The notes beneath the pieces were generated by a model. The model made no database searches. It was given only the letters and a program-made list of their open reading frames with translations, and was not told the origin of the DNA. From Streptomyces syringium (GTDB lineage: Bacteria > Actinomycetota > Actinomycetes > Streptomycetales > Streptomycetaceae), in assembly GCF_017876625.1 (NCBI RefSeq), contig NZ_JAGIOH010000001.1, positions 6,965,501 to 7,029,500 of the forward strand: a stretch of DNA of 64,000 nucleotides. Direction: 5' to 3'. The position numbers were made by a program, and so were the translations under genes. Of the stretch, positions 51,919 through 59,379 are shown one piece after another; position 1 is the first letter of the stretch; each line of letters opens with the position of its first letter.

Positions 51919-53568
51919 TCAGGCCCGCGCGTCGTCGCCGTCCCCGTCGGCCGCGGCCTGTGCCACCTCGCGCGCCCAGCGGTAGTCCGCCTTGCCACTG
52001 GGGGAGCGCCGGACGTGGTCGGTGAGGACGACGACGCGCGGGATCTTGTAGCCCGCGAGCCGGGACCGGCAGTGGGCCCGTACGGCGTCGGCCGTCAGCG
52101 GCGCGGCACCCGTACGGGGCTGGACGACGGCGGCGACGCGCTGGCCCCACCTCGGGTCGGGCACGCCCGCGACCAGCGCGTCGTACACATCCGGATGGGC
52201 CTTGAGGGCCTGCTCGACCTCCTCCGGATACACCTTCTCCCCACCGGTGTTGATGCACTGCGAGCCACGGCCGAGGACCGTGACCACGCCCGTCTCGTCG
52301 ACCGTCGCCATGTCGCCGAGCAGCACCCAGCGCTCGCCGTGCGCCCGGAAGAACGTCTCGGCGGTCTTCACGGGGTCGTTGTAGTAGCCCAGCGGCACAT
52401 GGCCGCGCTGCGCGATCCGCCCCACCTCGCCGGCCGCGACCCGCTCGCGCGTCGCGGGATCCACCACGGCGGTGCGGTCGTTGACGCGCAGCCTGAAGCC
52501 CCGCCGGGGCCCTGCGTCCTCGGTGGCGGTGCCGTTGAAGCCGGACTCGGAGGAGCCGAAGTTGTTCAGCAGCGCCACCCGTGGCAGCAGCGCCGCGAAC
52601 TGGGCGCGCACGGTGTCGGAGAGGACGGCACCGGAGCTGCTGACGGTCAGCAGCGAGGAGCAGTCGGTGTCGCGCAGCGGCCCGGACAGCGCGTCCACCA
52701 GCGGCCGCAGCATCGCGTCACCCACCAGCGAGAGGCTGGTCACCCGCTCGCGCGCGACGGTGCGCAGCACTTCCTCGGGCGCGTACTTGCGGTGGAGGAC
52801 GACCTTCTGCCCGAAGTCGAAGGCGATGAACGAGGTGAGCGTGGAGGTGCCGTGCATCAGCGGCGGGGTGGGGAAGAAGACGAGCCCCTCGCCGCCCGCC
52901 GCGACCCGCTCGGCCACCTCCTGCGGCCGCTTCACCGGGACGCCGGTCGGCGCGCCGCCGCCGAGGCCCGAGAAGAACAGGTCCTCCTGCCGCCACATCA
53001 CCCCCTTGGGCAGTCCCGTGGTGCCGCCGGTGTAGATGATGAACTGGTCGTCGCCCGAGCGCGGTGCGAAGTCACGCCAGGGTGCCCCCGCCGCCTCGGC
53101 GGCCGCGAAGCCGACGGGAGCGATGTGCGGCTCGGCGGCGCCCTCGGGGGCCGTGCCCACCCGGACCAGATGCCGCAGCCGCTCCGCCCGGGGCGCGGCG
53201 GCCGCGACCCGGCCGGTGAACTCCGCGTCGAAGACCAGGGCGGCCAGATCGGCGTCCCGGTAGAGATACGCCAACTCCTCGTCCACATAGCGGTAGTTCA
53301 CATTGACGGGCACGGCCCGGATCTTCAGGCAGGCCCATACGGTCTGGAGGTACTCGACGCCGTTGTAGAGGTGGAGCCCCACATGTGCGCCCGGCCCGAT
53401 CCCGCTGTCCTGGAGGTGGTGGGCCAGCCGGTTGGCCGCCGTGTCCAGCTGCAAGTACGTCAGCCGCCGCTCGGCGCCGCCGCCCGGGAGGTCGAGATGG
53501 ACCAGGGCCTCCCGCTCCGGCACCGTGTCGACGACCGACTCGAAGAGATCGGCGAGGTTGTAGTCCAC
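51919..53568 (-). CDS. FadD19-like acyl-CoA ligase
   Basis: This 549-residue ANL ligase has the P-loop IIYTGGTTGLPKGVMWRQED, typical of the actinobacterial FadD19/FadD17 group, PTPPLMHGTST, FGSSESGFNG, LLGDMATVDETG and a C-terminal SPSGKADYRWA. FadD19 activates C24-branched sterol side chains. A similar bulky or branched acid is inferred. The GTG at 53568 follows TCAGGAGGAG and begins the normal DYNLADLFE N-terminus. It is divergent from an enoyl-CoA hydratase operon with DUF35 and two thiolases, a set that recurs in mycobacterial and rhodococcal sterol clusters. Confidence 0.9.
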   Translation of the reverse strand: MDYNLADLFESVVDTVPEREALVHLDLPGGGAERRLTYLQLDTAANRLAHHLQDSGIGPGAHVGLHLYNGVEYLQTVWACLKIRAVPVNVNYRYVDEELAYLYRDADLAALVFDAEFTGRVAAAAPRAERLRHLVRVGTAPEGAAEPHIAPVGFAAAEAAGAPWRDFAPRSGDDQFIIYTGGTTGLPKGVMWRQEDLFFSGLGGGAPTGVPVKRPQEVAERVAAGGEGLVFFPTPPLMHGTSTLTSFIAFDFGQKVVLHRKYAPEEVLRTVARERVTSLSLVGDAMLRPLVDALSGPLRDTDCSSLLTVSSSGAVLSDTVRAQFAALLPRVALLNNFGSSESGFNGTATEDAGPRRGFRLRVNDRTAVVDPATRERVAAGEVGRIAQRGHVPLGYYNDPVKTAETFFRAHGERWVLLGDMATVDETGVVTVLGRGSQCINTGGEKVYPEEVEQALKAHPDVYDALVAGVPDPRWGQRVAAVVQPRTGAAPLTADAVRAHCRSRLAGYKIPRVVVLTDHVRRSPSGKADYRWAREVAQAAADGDGDDARA

Positions 53569-53715
53569 GTCTCCTCCTGACCGGGGCCCGACCGGGGGAA
53601 CAGGGGCACGGCGGTCATTAGAGCGTCCGGGGGCCGAGGGGGGAAGGGAGTTCGCCCAAGAAAACTGACGGGAAGTCAGAAAGCTATTGAACCCGGCCCC
53701 CGCCTCCTGCAACCT

Positions 53716-53740
53716 GTTCTCCGTCTCGAGACGGGAGAAC
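53716..53740 (+). promoter_or_regulatory. Near-perfect palindrome over the hydratase ribosome-binding site
   Basis: GTTCTCC-GTCTCGAGAC-GGGAGAAC is a palindrome broken by a single extra G. It includes the GGGAG ribosome-binding site, 5 bases before the ATG at 53745. It could be a repressor operator for the divergent promoter (53569-53744), or an RNA hairpin masking the start. A second small dyad, CTGAC-N5-GTCAG, lies at 53665-53679. Confidence 0.55.
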
Positions 53741-53744
53741 TGTC

Positions 53745-54545
53745 ATGGGCGGGACCCCGCACCTCACCGCGGAGCGCGTCGGCGCGACCCTCGTGCTCAC
53801 CCTGAACCGGCCGGAGGCCAAGAACGCCCTCTCGCTGCCGATGCTGGTCGGCCTGTACGACGGCTGGCTGGCGGCCGACGCCGACGACGCGATCCGCTCG
53901 GTCGTCCTCACCGGCGCCGGCGGCGCCTTCTGCGCCGGCATGGACCTCAAGGCCCTCGCCGGCCGGGGGCAGAGCCGCGATGTGTACCGCGAGCGCCTCG
54001 ACGCCGACCCCGACCTGCACTGGAAGGCCATGCTCCGGCACCACCGGCCCCGCAAACCGGTCATCGCCGCCGTCGAGGGCCCCTGCGTCGCCGGCGGCAC
54101 CGAGATCCTCCAGGGCACCGACATCCGCATCGCCGGCGAGAGCGCCGTCTTCGGCCTCTTCGAAGTGCGCCGCGGCCTGTTCCCCATCGGCGGCTCCACC
54201 GTCCGCCTCGCCCGCCAGATCCCCCGCACCCACGCCCTGGAAATGCTGCTCACCGGACGCCCGTACCCCGCCCGGGAAGCCGAACGCATCGGCCTCATCG
54301 GACGCGTCGTCCCCGACGGCACGGCCCTGGAAGCGGCCCTGGCGACCGCCGAACTCATCAACGCCAACGGACCGCTCGCCGTCGAAGCCGTCAAGGCCTG
54401 CGTCCACGACGCCGCCGACATGAGCGAGGCGGACGGCCTCGCCCTCGAACTCCGGCGCGGCTGGCCGGTCTTCGACACCGACGACGCCAAGGAAGGCGCC
54501 CGCGCCTTCGCCGAGAAGCGCCCCGCCGTCTACCGGCGCTCCTGA
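53745..54545 (+). CDS. Enoyl-CoA hydratase/isomerase family protein
   Basis: This 266-residue crotonase-fold enzyme has LNRPEAKNALSLPML, the oxyanion segment GAGGAFCAGMDLKALAGRG, and AAVEGPCVAGGTEILQGTDI with a Glu near the usual catalytic position. The style fits the EchA19 type, which hydrates enoyl-CoA in sterol side-chain oxidation. It is the first gene of a four-gene operon with the DUF35 protein and two thiolases. The RBS lies inside a palindrome. Confidence 0.9.
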   Translation: MGGTPHLTAERVGATLVLTLNRPEAKNALSLPMLVGLYDGWLAADADDAIRSVVLTGAGGAFCAGMDLKALAGRGQSRDVYRERLDADPDLHWKAMLRHHRPRKPVIAAVEGPCVAGGTEILQGTDIRIAGESAVFGLFEVRRGLFPIGGSTVRLARQIPRTHALEMLLTGRPYPAREAERIGLIGRVVPDGTALEAALATAELINANGPLAVEAVKACVHDAADMSEADGLALELRRGWPVFDTDDAKEGARAFAEKRPAVYRRS

Positions 54546-54574
54546 GCGCCGGCCGCCGAAGGAGAACAGCCGCC

Positions 54575-55534
54575 ATGCCCGAGCCCCTGACCGCCCCCCT
54601 GGTCGTGGAATTCCCCTTCACCCGCTCCCTCGGCCCCGTACAGAGCGCGTTCCTCACCGGGCTGCGCGAGCGGACCGTACTCGGCGTCCGGACCACCGAC
54701 GGACAGGTGCTCGTGCCCCCCGTCGAATACGACCCACGCACCGCCGAGGAGATCCGCGACCTCGTCGAGGTCGCCGCCACCGGCACCGTCACCACCTGGG
54801 CCTGGAACCCCGCCCCCCGCCGCGGCCAGCCGCTGCGCACCCCCTTCGCCTGGGCCCTCGTCCGTCTCGACGGCGCCGACACCGCCCTGCTGCACGCCCT
54901 CGACGCCCCGGACTCGGACACCGTGCGCACCGGGATGCGGGTCCGGATCCGCTGGGCCCCGGAGCGGACCGGAGCGATCACCGACATCGCCTGCTTCGAA
55001 CCGCACGACGACGGGACCACCGGGCCCGGGGCCGCCACCGCGCACACCTCCCCACCGGGCGCGTTCGCCGACCCCGTCACCACCATCACCACCCCCGCCC
55101 GCCTCGACTACACCTACACGCCCGGCCGCGCCCAGAGCCGCTACCTCACCGCCCTCACCGGCCGCAGGACCGTGGGCGAACGCTGCCCCGCCTGCCGCAA
55201 GGTCTACGTCCCGCCCCGCGGCGCCTGCCCCACCTGCGGCGTCGCCACCGACGAAGAGGTGGAGGTCGGCCCGCGCGGCACCGTCACCACCTACTGCGTC
55301 GTCAACATCAAGGCCAAGGGCCAGGACATCGAAGTCCCCTACGTCTACGCCCACATCGCCCTCGACGGCGCCGACCTCGCCCTCCACGGACGCATCGCGG
55401 GCATCCCCTATGACCGGGTGCGCATGGGGCTGCGCGTCGAGCCCGTATGGACCGAAGGCGCCCGCTACCCCGACCACTACCGCCCCGCCGACGAACCCGA
55501 CGCCGACTACGACACGTACAAGGAGCTGCTGTGA
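54575..55534 (+). CDS. DUF35 zinc-ribbon/OB-fold protein (double domain)
   Basis: This 319-residue protein has two OB-fold units. The N-terminal one (about 10-145) lacks a zinc ribbon. The C-terminal one (about 170-319) begins with a rubredoxin-like ribbon, CPACRKVYVPPRGACPTCG, followed by the OB barrel VTTYCVVNIKAKGQDIEVPY. DUF35 proteins partner SCP2-type thiolases and aldolases in steroid side-chain breakdown and act as acyl-CoA-binding subunits. The double-domain design and position before two thiolases match the mycobacterial Rv3521-like arrangement as I recall it. It overlaps the following thiolase by GTGA. Confidence 0.85.
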   Translation: MPEPLTAPLVVEFPFTRSLGPVQSAFLTGLRERTVLGVRTTDGQVLVPPVEYDPRTAEEIRDLVEVAATGTVTTWAWNPAPRRGQPLRTPFAWALVRLDGADTALLHALDAPDSDTVRTGMRVRIRWAPERTGAITDIACFEPHDDGTTGPGAATAHTSPPGAFADPVTTITTPARLDYTYTPGRAQSRYLTALTGRRTVGERCPACRKVYVPPRGACPTCGVATDEEVEVGPRGTVTTYCVVNIKAKGQDIEVPYVYAHIALDGADLALHGRIAGIPYDRVRMGLRVEPVWTEGARYPDHYRPADEPDADYDTYKELL

Positions 55535-56700
55535 CGCACGCCCGCAGGGACGTGGCGATCGTCGCCTTCGCACAGACCGATCACCGGCACCGCACCGACG
55601 GACTCTCCGAGGTCGAGACGCTCATGCCGGTGCTCCACGACGCCCTCGGACAAGCGGGCCTGGCCGCCCGCGACATCGACTTCACCTGCTCCGGGTCCAG
55701 CGACTACCTGGCCGGCCGCGCCTTCTCCTTCACCATGGCCCTCGACGGGGTCGGGGCCTGGCCGCCCATCGCCGAGTCCCATGTGGAGACGGACGGGGCC
55801 TGGGCGCTCTACGAGGCATGGGTCAAGATCCTCACCGGCGCGGCCGACACCGCCCTCGTCTACGCCTTCGGCACCTCCTCGGCCGGTGACATCCGGGACG
55901 TCCTCACCCGGCAGCTCGACCCCTACTACCTCGCCCCCCTGTGGCCCGACCCCGTCGCCCTGGCCGCCCTCCAGGCACGGGCGCTCATCGACGCGGGAGA
56001 CACCGACGAGCGCGCCCTCGCCGGCATCGCCGCGAGAAGCCGCGCGGCGGCCGCACCAGGTGCGGCAGTCCCGCAACGGCACTGCGGCACCGGCCCCCGA
56101 GCCGGACAGCCACGGGGGAATGACGGGCGTGCCGCGTGGATCGCGGAGACCGTCGCCGCCCGGTCCGCCGACGCCAAGGGCACCGTCCGCGGCTCCCGGG
56201 CGGCCGACGACTACGTCGTGGCGCCGCTGCGCGCCCGCGACTGCCCGCCCATCGGCGACGGCGCCGCCGCTGTCGTCCTCGCCGCCGGGGACACCGCCCG
56301 GCGGATCCACGACCGGCCCGCCTGGATCCGCGGCATCGACCACCGCATCGAGGCCCACGCCCTCGGCGTACGCGATCTCACCGAATCGCCCTCCACCCGC
56401 CTCGCCGCGACCCGCGCCGGAGCCTTCGACGCCCCCGTCGACACCGCGGAACTGCACGCGCCCTTCACCTCGCAGGAGGTCGTGCTGCGCAAGGCGCTGC
56501 GGCTGGGCGACGACGTCACCGTCAACCCCTCGGGCGGCGCCCTGGCCGCCAACCCCGTCATGGCCACCGGCCTCATCCGGCTCGGCGAGGCCGCGGCCCG
56601 GATCCACCGCGGCGCGAGCGACCGCGCCCTCGCCCACGCCACCGCCGGCCCGTGCCTCCAGCAGAACCTCGTCGCGGTCCTGGAAGGAGAGACGCGGTGA
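55531..56700 (+). CDS. SCP2-type thiolase (Ltp-like), possibly carrying an insertion
   Basis: This 389-residue thiolase-fold protein of the lipid-transfer type has the N-terminal DVAIVAFAQT, the mid segment HVETDGAWALYEAW where classical thiolases carry the nucleophilic Cys, and the C-terminal VNPSGGALAANPVMATG. The reactive Cys is absent there, as in other Ltp4-like partners, so it may be the non-catalytic subunit or act by retro-aldol chemistry. Residues about 172-200 (AAAAPGAAVPQRHCGTGPRA and beyond) are odd in composition and coincide with a DNA inverted repeat at 56060-56090, suggesting an in-frame insertion. Start and stop overlap both neighbours by GTGA. Confidence 0.82.
   Translation: MTHARRDVAIVAFAQTDHRHRTDGLSEVETLMPVLHDALGQAGLAARDIDFTCSGSSDYLAGRAFSFTMALDGVGAWPPIAESHVETDGAWALYEAWVKILTGAADTALVYAFGTSSAGDIRDVLTRQLDPYYLAPLWPDPVALAALQARALIDAGDTDERALAGIAARSRAAAAPGAAVPQRHCGTGPRAGQPRGNDGRAAWIAETVAARSADAKGTVRGSRAADDYVVAPLRARDCPPIGDGAAAVVLAAGDTARRIHDRPAWIRGIDHRIEAHALGVRDLTESPSTRLAATRAGAFDAPVDTAELHAPFTSQEVVLRKALRLGDDVTVNPSGGALAANPVMATGLIRLGEAAARIHRGASDRALAHATAGPCLQQNLVAVLEGETR
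56060..56090 (+). repeat. Imperfect inverted repeat inside the first thiolase gene
   Basis: GTGCGGCAGT and ACTGCGGCAC (one mismatch) flank 11 bases. The repeat falls in a section encoding unusual residues, consistent with a small inserted element that kept the frame. Confidence 0.4.
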
Positions 56701-57863
56701 CCCGAGAACCCGTGGCCGTCGTCGGAATCGGGCAGACCCGGCACGCCGCCGCCCGCCGCGACGTCTCCATCGCCGGACTGGTCCGCGAGGCCGCCCGCCG
56801 CGCCCTCGACGACGCGGCCCTGACCTGGTCGGACATCGACGCCGTCGTCATCGGCAAGGCACCCGACTTCTTCGAGGGCGTCATGACGCCCGAGCACTAC
56901 CTCGCCGACGCGCTCGGCGCGGTCGGCAAACCGCTGCTGCGGGTGCACACCGCGGGCTCCGTCGGCGGCTCCACCGCCCTCGTGGCCGCCGACCTCGTCG
57001 CCGCACGCGTCCACCGGACCGTCCTGACCCTGGCCTTCGAGAAGCAGTCCGAGTCCAACGCCATGTGGGGCCTGTCCCTGCCCGTCCCCTTCCAGCAGCC
57101 CCTGCTGGCCGGCGCGGGCGGCTTCTTCGCCCCGCATGTCCGGGCGTACATGCGCCGCACCGGCGCGCCCGACGGCGTGGGCTCCCTCGTCGCCTACAAG
57201 GACCGCCGCAACGCCCTCAAGAACCCCTACGCCCACCTCCACGAGCACGACATCACCCTGGAGAAGGTCCGCACCTCGCCCATGCTCTGGGACCCGATCC
57301 GCTACTCCGAGACCTGCCCCTCCTCCGACGGGGCCTGCGCCATGGTCCTCACCGACCGCGCGGGCGCGGCCCGCGCTCCCTACCCGCCCGCATGGCTGCA
57401 CGGCGGCGCCATGCGCAGCGAGCCGACGCTCTTCGCCGGAAAGGACTTCGTCTCGCCCCGCGCCGGGAAGGACTGCGCCGCCGACGTCTACCACCAGGCC
57501 GGGATCACCGACCCGCGGCGCGAGATCGACGCCGTCGAGATGTACGTACCGTTCAGCTGGTACGAGCCGATGTGGCTGGAGAACCTCGGCTTCGCGGCGG
57601 AGGGCGAGGGCTGGAAGCTCACCGAGGCCGGGGTGACCGCACTGGACGGCGACCTTCCCGTCAACCCCTCCGGCGGCGTCCTGTCCACCAACCCGATCGG
57701 CGCCTCCGGCATGCTCCGCTTCGCCGAGGCCGCACTGCAGGTCCGGGGCCGGGCGGGCGAGCACCAAGTGGCGGGCGCCCGCAAGGCGCTCGGCCACGCC
57801 TACGGCGGGGGCGCGCAGTTCTTCTCCATGTGGCTGGTCGCCGCCGAACCCCCCACGACCTGA
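56697..57863 (+). CDS. SCP2-type thiolase (Ltp-like), second subunit
   Basis: This 388-residue thiolase-fold protein begins EPVAVVGIGQTRHAAARRDV, has LLRVHTAGSVGGSTALVAAD at the active-site turn (no Cys at the usual nucleophile position), YSETCPSSDGACAMVLTD, and the C-terminal VNPSGGVLSTNPIGASG and GHAYGGGAQFFSMW. It resembles Ltp3-like proteins that pair with an Ltp4-like partner and a DUF35 protein. Together they should cleave a beta-keto or beta-hydroxy acyl-CoA side chain. It ends the operon and overlaps the preceding gene by GTGA. Confidence 0.87.
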   Translation: MTREPVAVVGIGQTRHAAARRDVSIAGLVREAARRALDDAALTWSDIDAVVIGKAPDFFEGVMTPEHYLADALGAVGKPLLRVHTAGSVGGSTALVAADLVAARVHRTVLTLAFEKQSESNAMWGLSLPVPFQQPLLAGAGGFFAPHVRAYMRRTGAPDGVGSLVAYKDRRNALKNPYAHLHEHDITLEKVRTSPMLWDPIRYSETCPSSDGACAMVLTDRAGAARAPYPPAWLHGGAMRSEPTLFAGKDFVSPRAGKDCAADVYHQAGITDPRREIDAVEMYVPFSWYEPMWLENLGFAAEGEGWKLTEAGVTALDGDLPVNPSGGVLSTNPIGASGMLRFAEAALQVRGRAGEHQVAGARKALGHAYGGGAQFFSMWLVAAEPPTT

Positions 57864-57956
57864 CGGGAGTACGGGCCTTTCCCGGCGGCCTGTCCGCCAC
57901 CCGCCGCGCTCGCTACTGTGGCCCCGGGACGACGACGAACCGGGAGGAGCGCAGAC

Positions 57957-58217
57957 GTGGCGGACAGCATGACGGGTCACCTGAGGGAACAACGTCCGGG
58001 GCGACTGACGGGCGGCGCGCAGCCGGAGCTGGACCTCGGCAAGGCCACCTGGCAGTCGAGCAGCGAAGGGACGGGCGACGTACAGATCGCCTTCGTCGAG
58101 GGCTACATCGCCATGCGCGACGGCCGCAACCCGACCGGGCCCTCGCTCGTGTTCACCCCGGAGGAATGGCGTGCCTTCGTCGTGGGCGCGCGAAAGGGCG
58201 AGTTCGACCTCACCTAG
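57957..58217 (+). CDS. DUF397 protein
   Basis: This 86-residue protein is of the actinobacterial DUF397 type: ATWQSSSEGTGDVQIAFVEG, IAMRDGRNPTGPSLVFTPEE and WRAFVVGARKGEFDL, the usual end of the family. Such proteins commonly pair with XRE/DUF5753 regulators in developmental switches such as whiJ and may act as antitoxin-like partners. No such regulator lies next to it here, so it is an orphan. The GTG follows GGGAGGAGC. Confidence 0.85.
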   Translation: MADSMTGHLREQRPGRLTGGAQPELDLGKATWQSSSEGTGDVQIAFVEGYIAMRDGRNPTGPSLVFTPEEWRAFVVGARKGEFDLT

Positions 58218-58244
58218 CCCGCACCCCCGCTGCGCGGCTGTGTC

Positions 58245-58290
58245 CTCAAGCGCCGGACAGACTCAAATGAGCCTGTCCGGCGTTTGAGGA
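58245..58290. terminator. Long hairpin after the DUF397 gene
   Basis: CCTCAAGCGCCGGACAG and CTGTCCGGCGTTTGAGG pair with one mismatch over 17 bp around a 12-nt loop. The flanking CCGCTGCGCGGC and GTGTCCTC are shared with the hairpin after the synthetase at 19818-19845. Confidence 0.75.
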
Positions 58291-58349
58291 CGCGCCCGCA
58301 GGGCGCTCGCCGCCGCACGCGGCACCCGTCACCCCCGTAGGGTGACCGC

Positions 58350-58748
58350 ATGGCGGGAGAACGCGATCTGACGAAACTGCTCGGCGGCATGCGACCGCGG
58401 CTCAACCCCGGGCGCTATGTCTTCACCGTGGTGAGCGGCCCGGCGCCGGCCGGCGTCACACCGGTGGTGACCGTGGCCGAGGACGAGGGACTCACCCTCG
58501 TGCTCCGCAAGGAGGAGGCCGACGCCGCCGGCCTGGCGTACGCGTACGTCGCGGGCTGGATCACCCTGCGGGTCCATTCGGCCCTGGAGGCCGTCGGTCT
58601 CACCGCCGCCGTGGCTCAGGCCCTGGCCCAGGCGGGGCTGAGCTGCAACGTCGTCGCGGGCTGCCACCACGACCACCTCTTCGTCCCCTACGAGCGGGCC
58701 GCGGAGGCCGTGGAGCTGCTCGAGGCCCTCGCCGCCGGGGCCGCCTGA
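58350..58748 (+). CDS. ACT-domain protein
   Basis: This 132-residue protein has two ACT-like halves. The first is PGRYVFTVVSGPAPAGVTPV with VTVAEDEGLTLVLRKEEAD, and the second is AGWITLRVHSALEAVGLTAA with LAQAGLSCNVVAGCHHDHLF. Proteins of this size are found as stand-alone amino-acid-binding regulators, but no partner enzyme or transporter is adjacent. It is cytoplasmic. The ATG follows a GTAGGGTGACC stretch. It sits between hairpins and is probably a single-gene unit. Confidence 0.8.
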   Translation: MAGERDLTKLLGGMRPRLNPGRYVFTVVSGPAPAGVTPVVTVAEDEGLTLVLRKEEADAAGLAYAYVAGWITLRVHSALEAVGLTAAVAQALAQAGLSCNVVAGCHHDHLFVPYERAAEAVELLEALAAGAA

Positions 58749-58813
58749 GCGGGAGCGGGCCACGCCGGGTTCCCCGGGGCGGCGGCCCGGCCACGGGCAC
58801 GTACGATGTGGGC

Positions 58814-59314
58814 ATGTCGTTCCTCCGCCGCCGCAGCGCAGCCACGCCCACCGGGCCGGACTTCGACGTCCTCGCCATGGACCCGGGGGACTGGCCCGGC
58901 GACCTCGGGGCCGGGCTGCTGCCCGCGCCCGACGGCACCTGCCAGGGCGTCTTCCTCCGCTACGACCTCTTCGGCGGGCGCGGCCCGGCGATGATCATCG
59001 GCAATCTGCCGGAGGGCTCCCCGGCGCGCGAGCTGGACGAGGACCAGGTGCCGTTCGAGGTCGCGCAGCTCCTCGCGGCGCTGGGCAACGACGAGCCCGT
59101 GCACGTGGTGGGCACCGAGGACATCCCCGTCATGCACGAGGACAACCTCCTCATCGTGCGGCGCGTGAAGTGCTCCGAGGGCCGCATCTCCTGCACCCAG
59201 TTCGACCGCAGCGACGGCGTGCTCGTCACCATCGCGAGCTGGGACCGCCCCATCACCGACGAGCTGTACCAGCTCCTCAAGCCGCTGCCCGCGGAGATGT
59301 TCCAGCAGGGCTGA
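58814..59314 (+). CDS. Conserved hypothetical protein
   Basis: This 166-residue soluble protein contains acidic, well-folded-looking stretches (VPFEVAQLLAALGNDEPVHV, DNLLIVRRVKCSEGRISCTQ, LYQLLKPLPAEMFQQ). I recognise no catalytic motif or named family. The codon pattern is clearly coding. The ATG at 58814 is preferred to the GTG at 58808. A perfect hairpin separates it from the converging amidase gene. Confidence 0.75.
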   Translation: MSFLRRRSAATPTGPDFDVLAMDPGDWPGDLGAGLLPAPDGTCQGVFLRYDLFGGRGPAMIIGNLPEGSPARELDEDQVPFEVAQLLAALGNDEPVHVVGTEDIPVMHEDNLLIVRRVKCSEGRISCTQFDRSDGVLVTIASWDRPITDELYQLLKPLPAEMFQQG

Positions 59315-59327
59315 GCCCCGTAACCCC

Positions 59328-59358
59328 GGAGCCCGGCACGGTCACCGTGCCGGGCTCC
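59328..59358. terminator. Perfect bidirectional hairpin
   Basis: GGAGCCCGGCACGGT and ACCGTGCCGGGCTCC are perfect 15-bp arms with a single base between them, placed between converging genes. Confidence 0.85.
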
Positions 59359-59379
59359 TTCGCGCTCCCGGAGGGCGCC

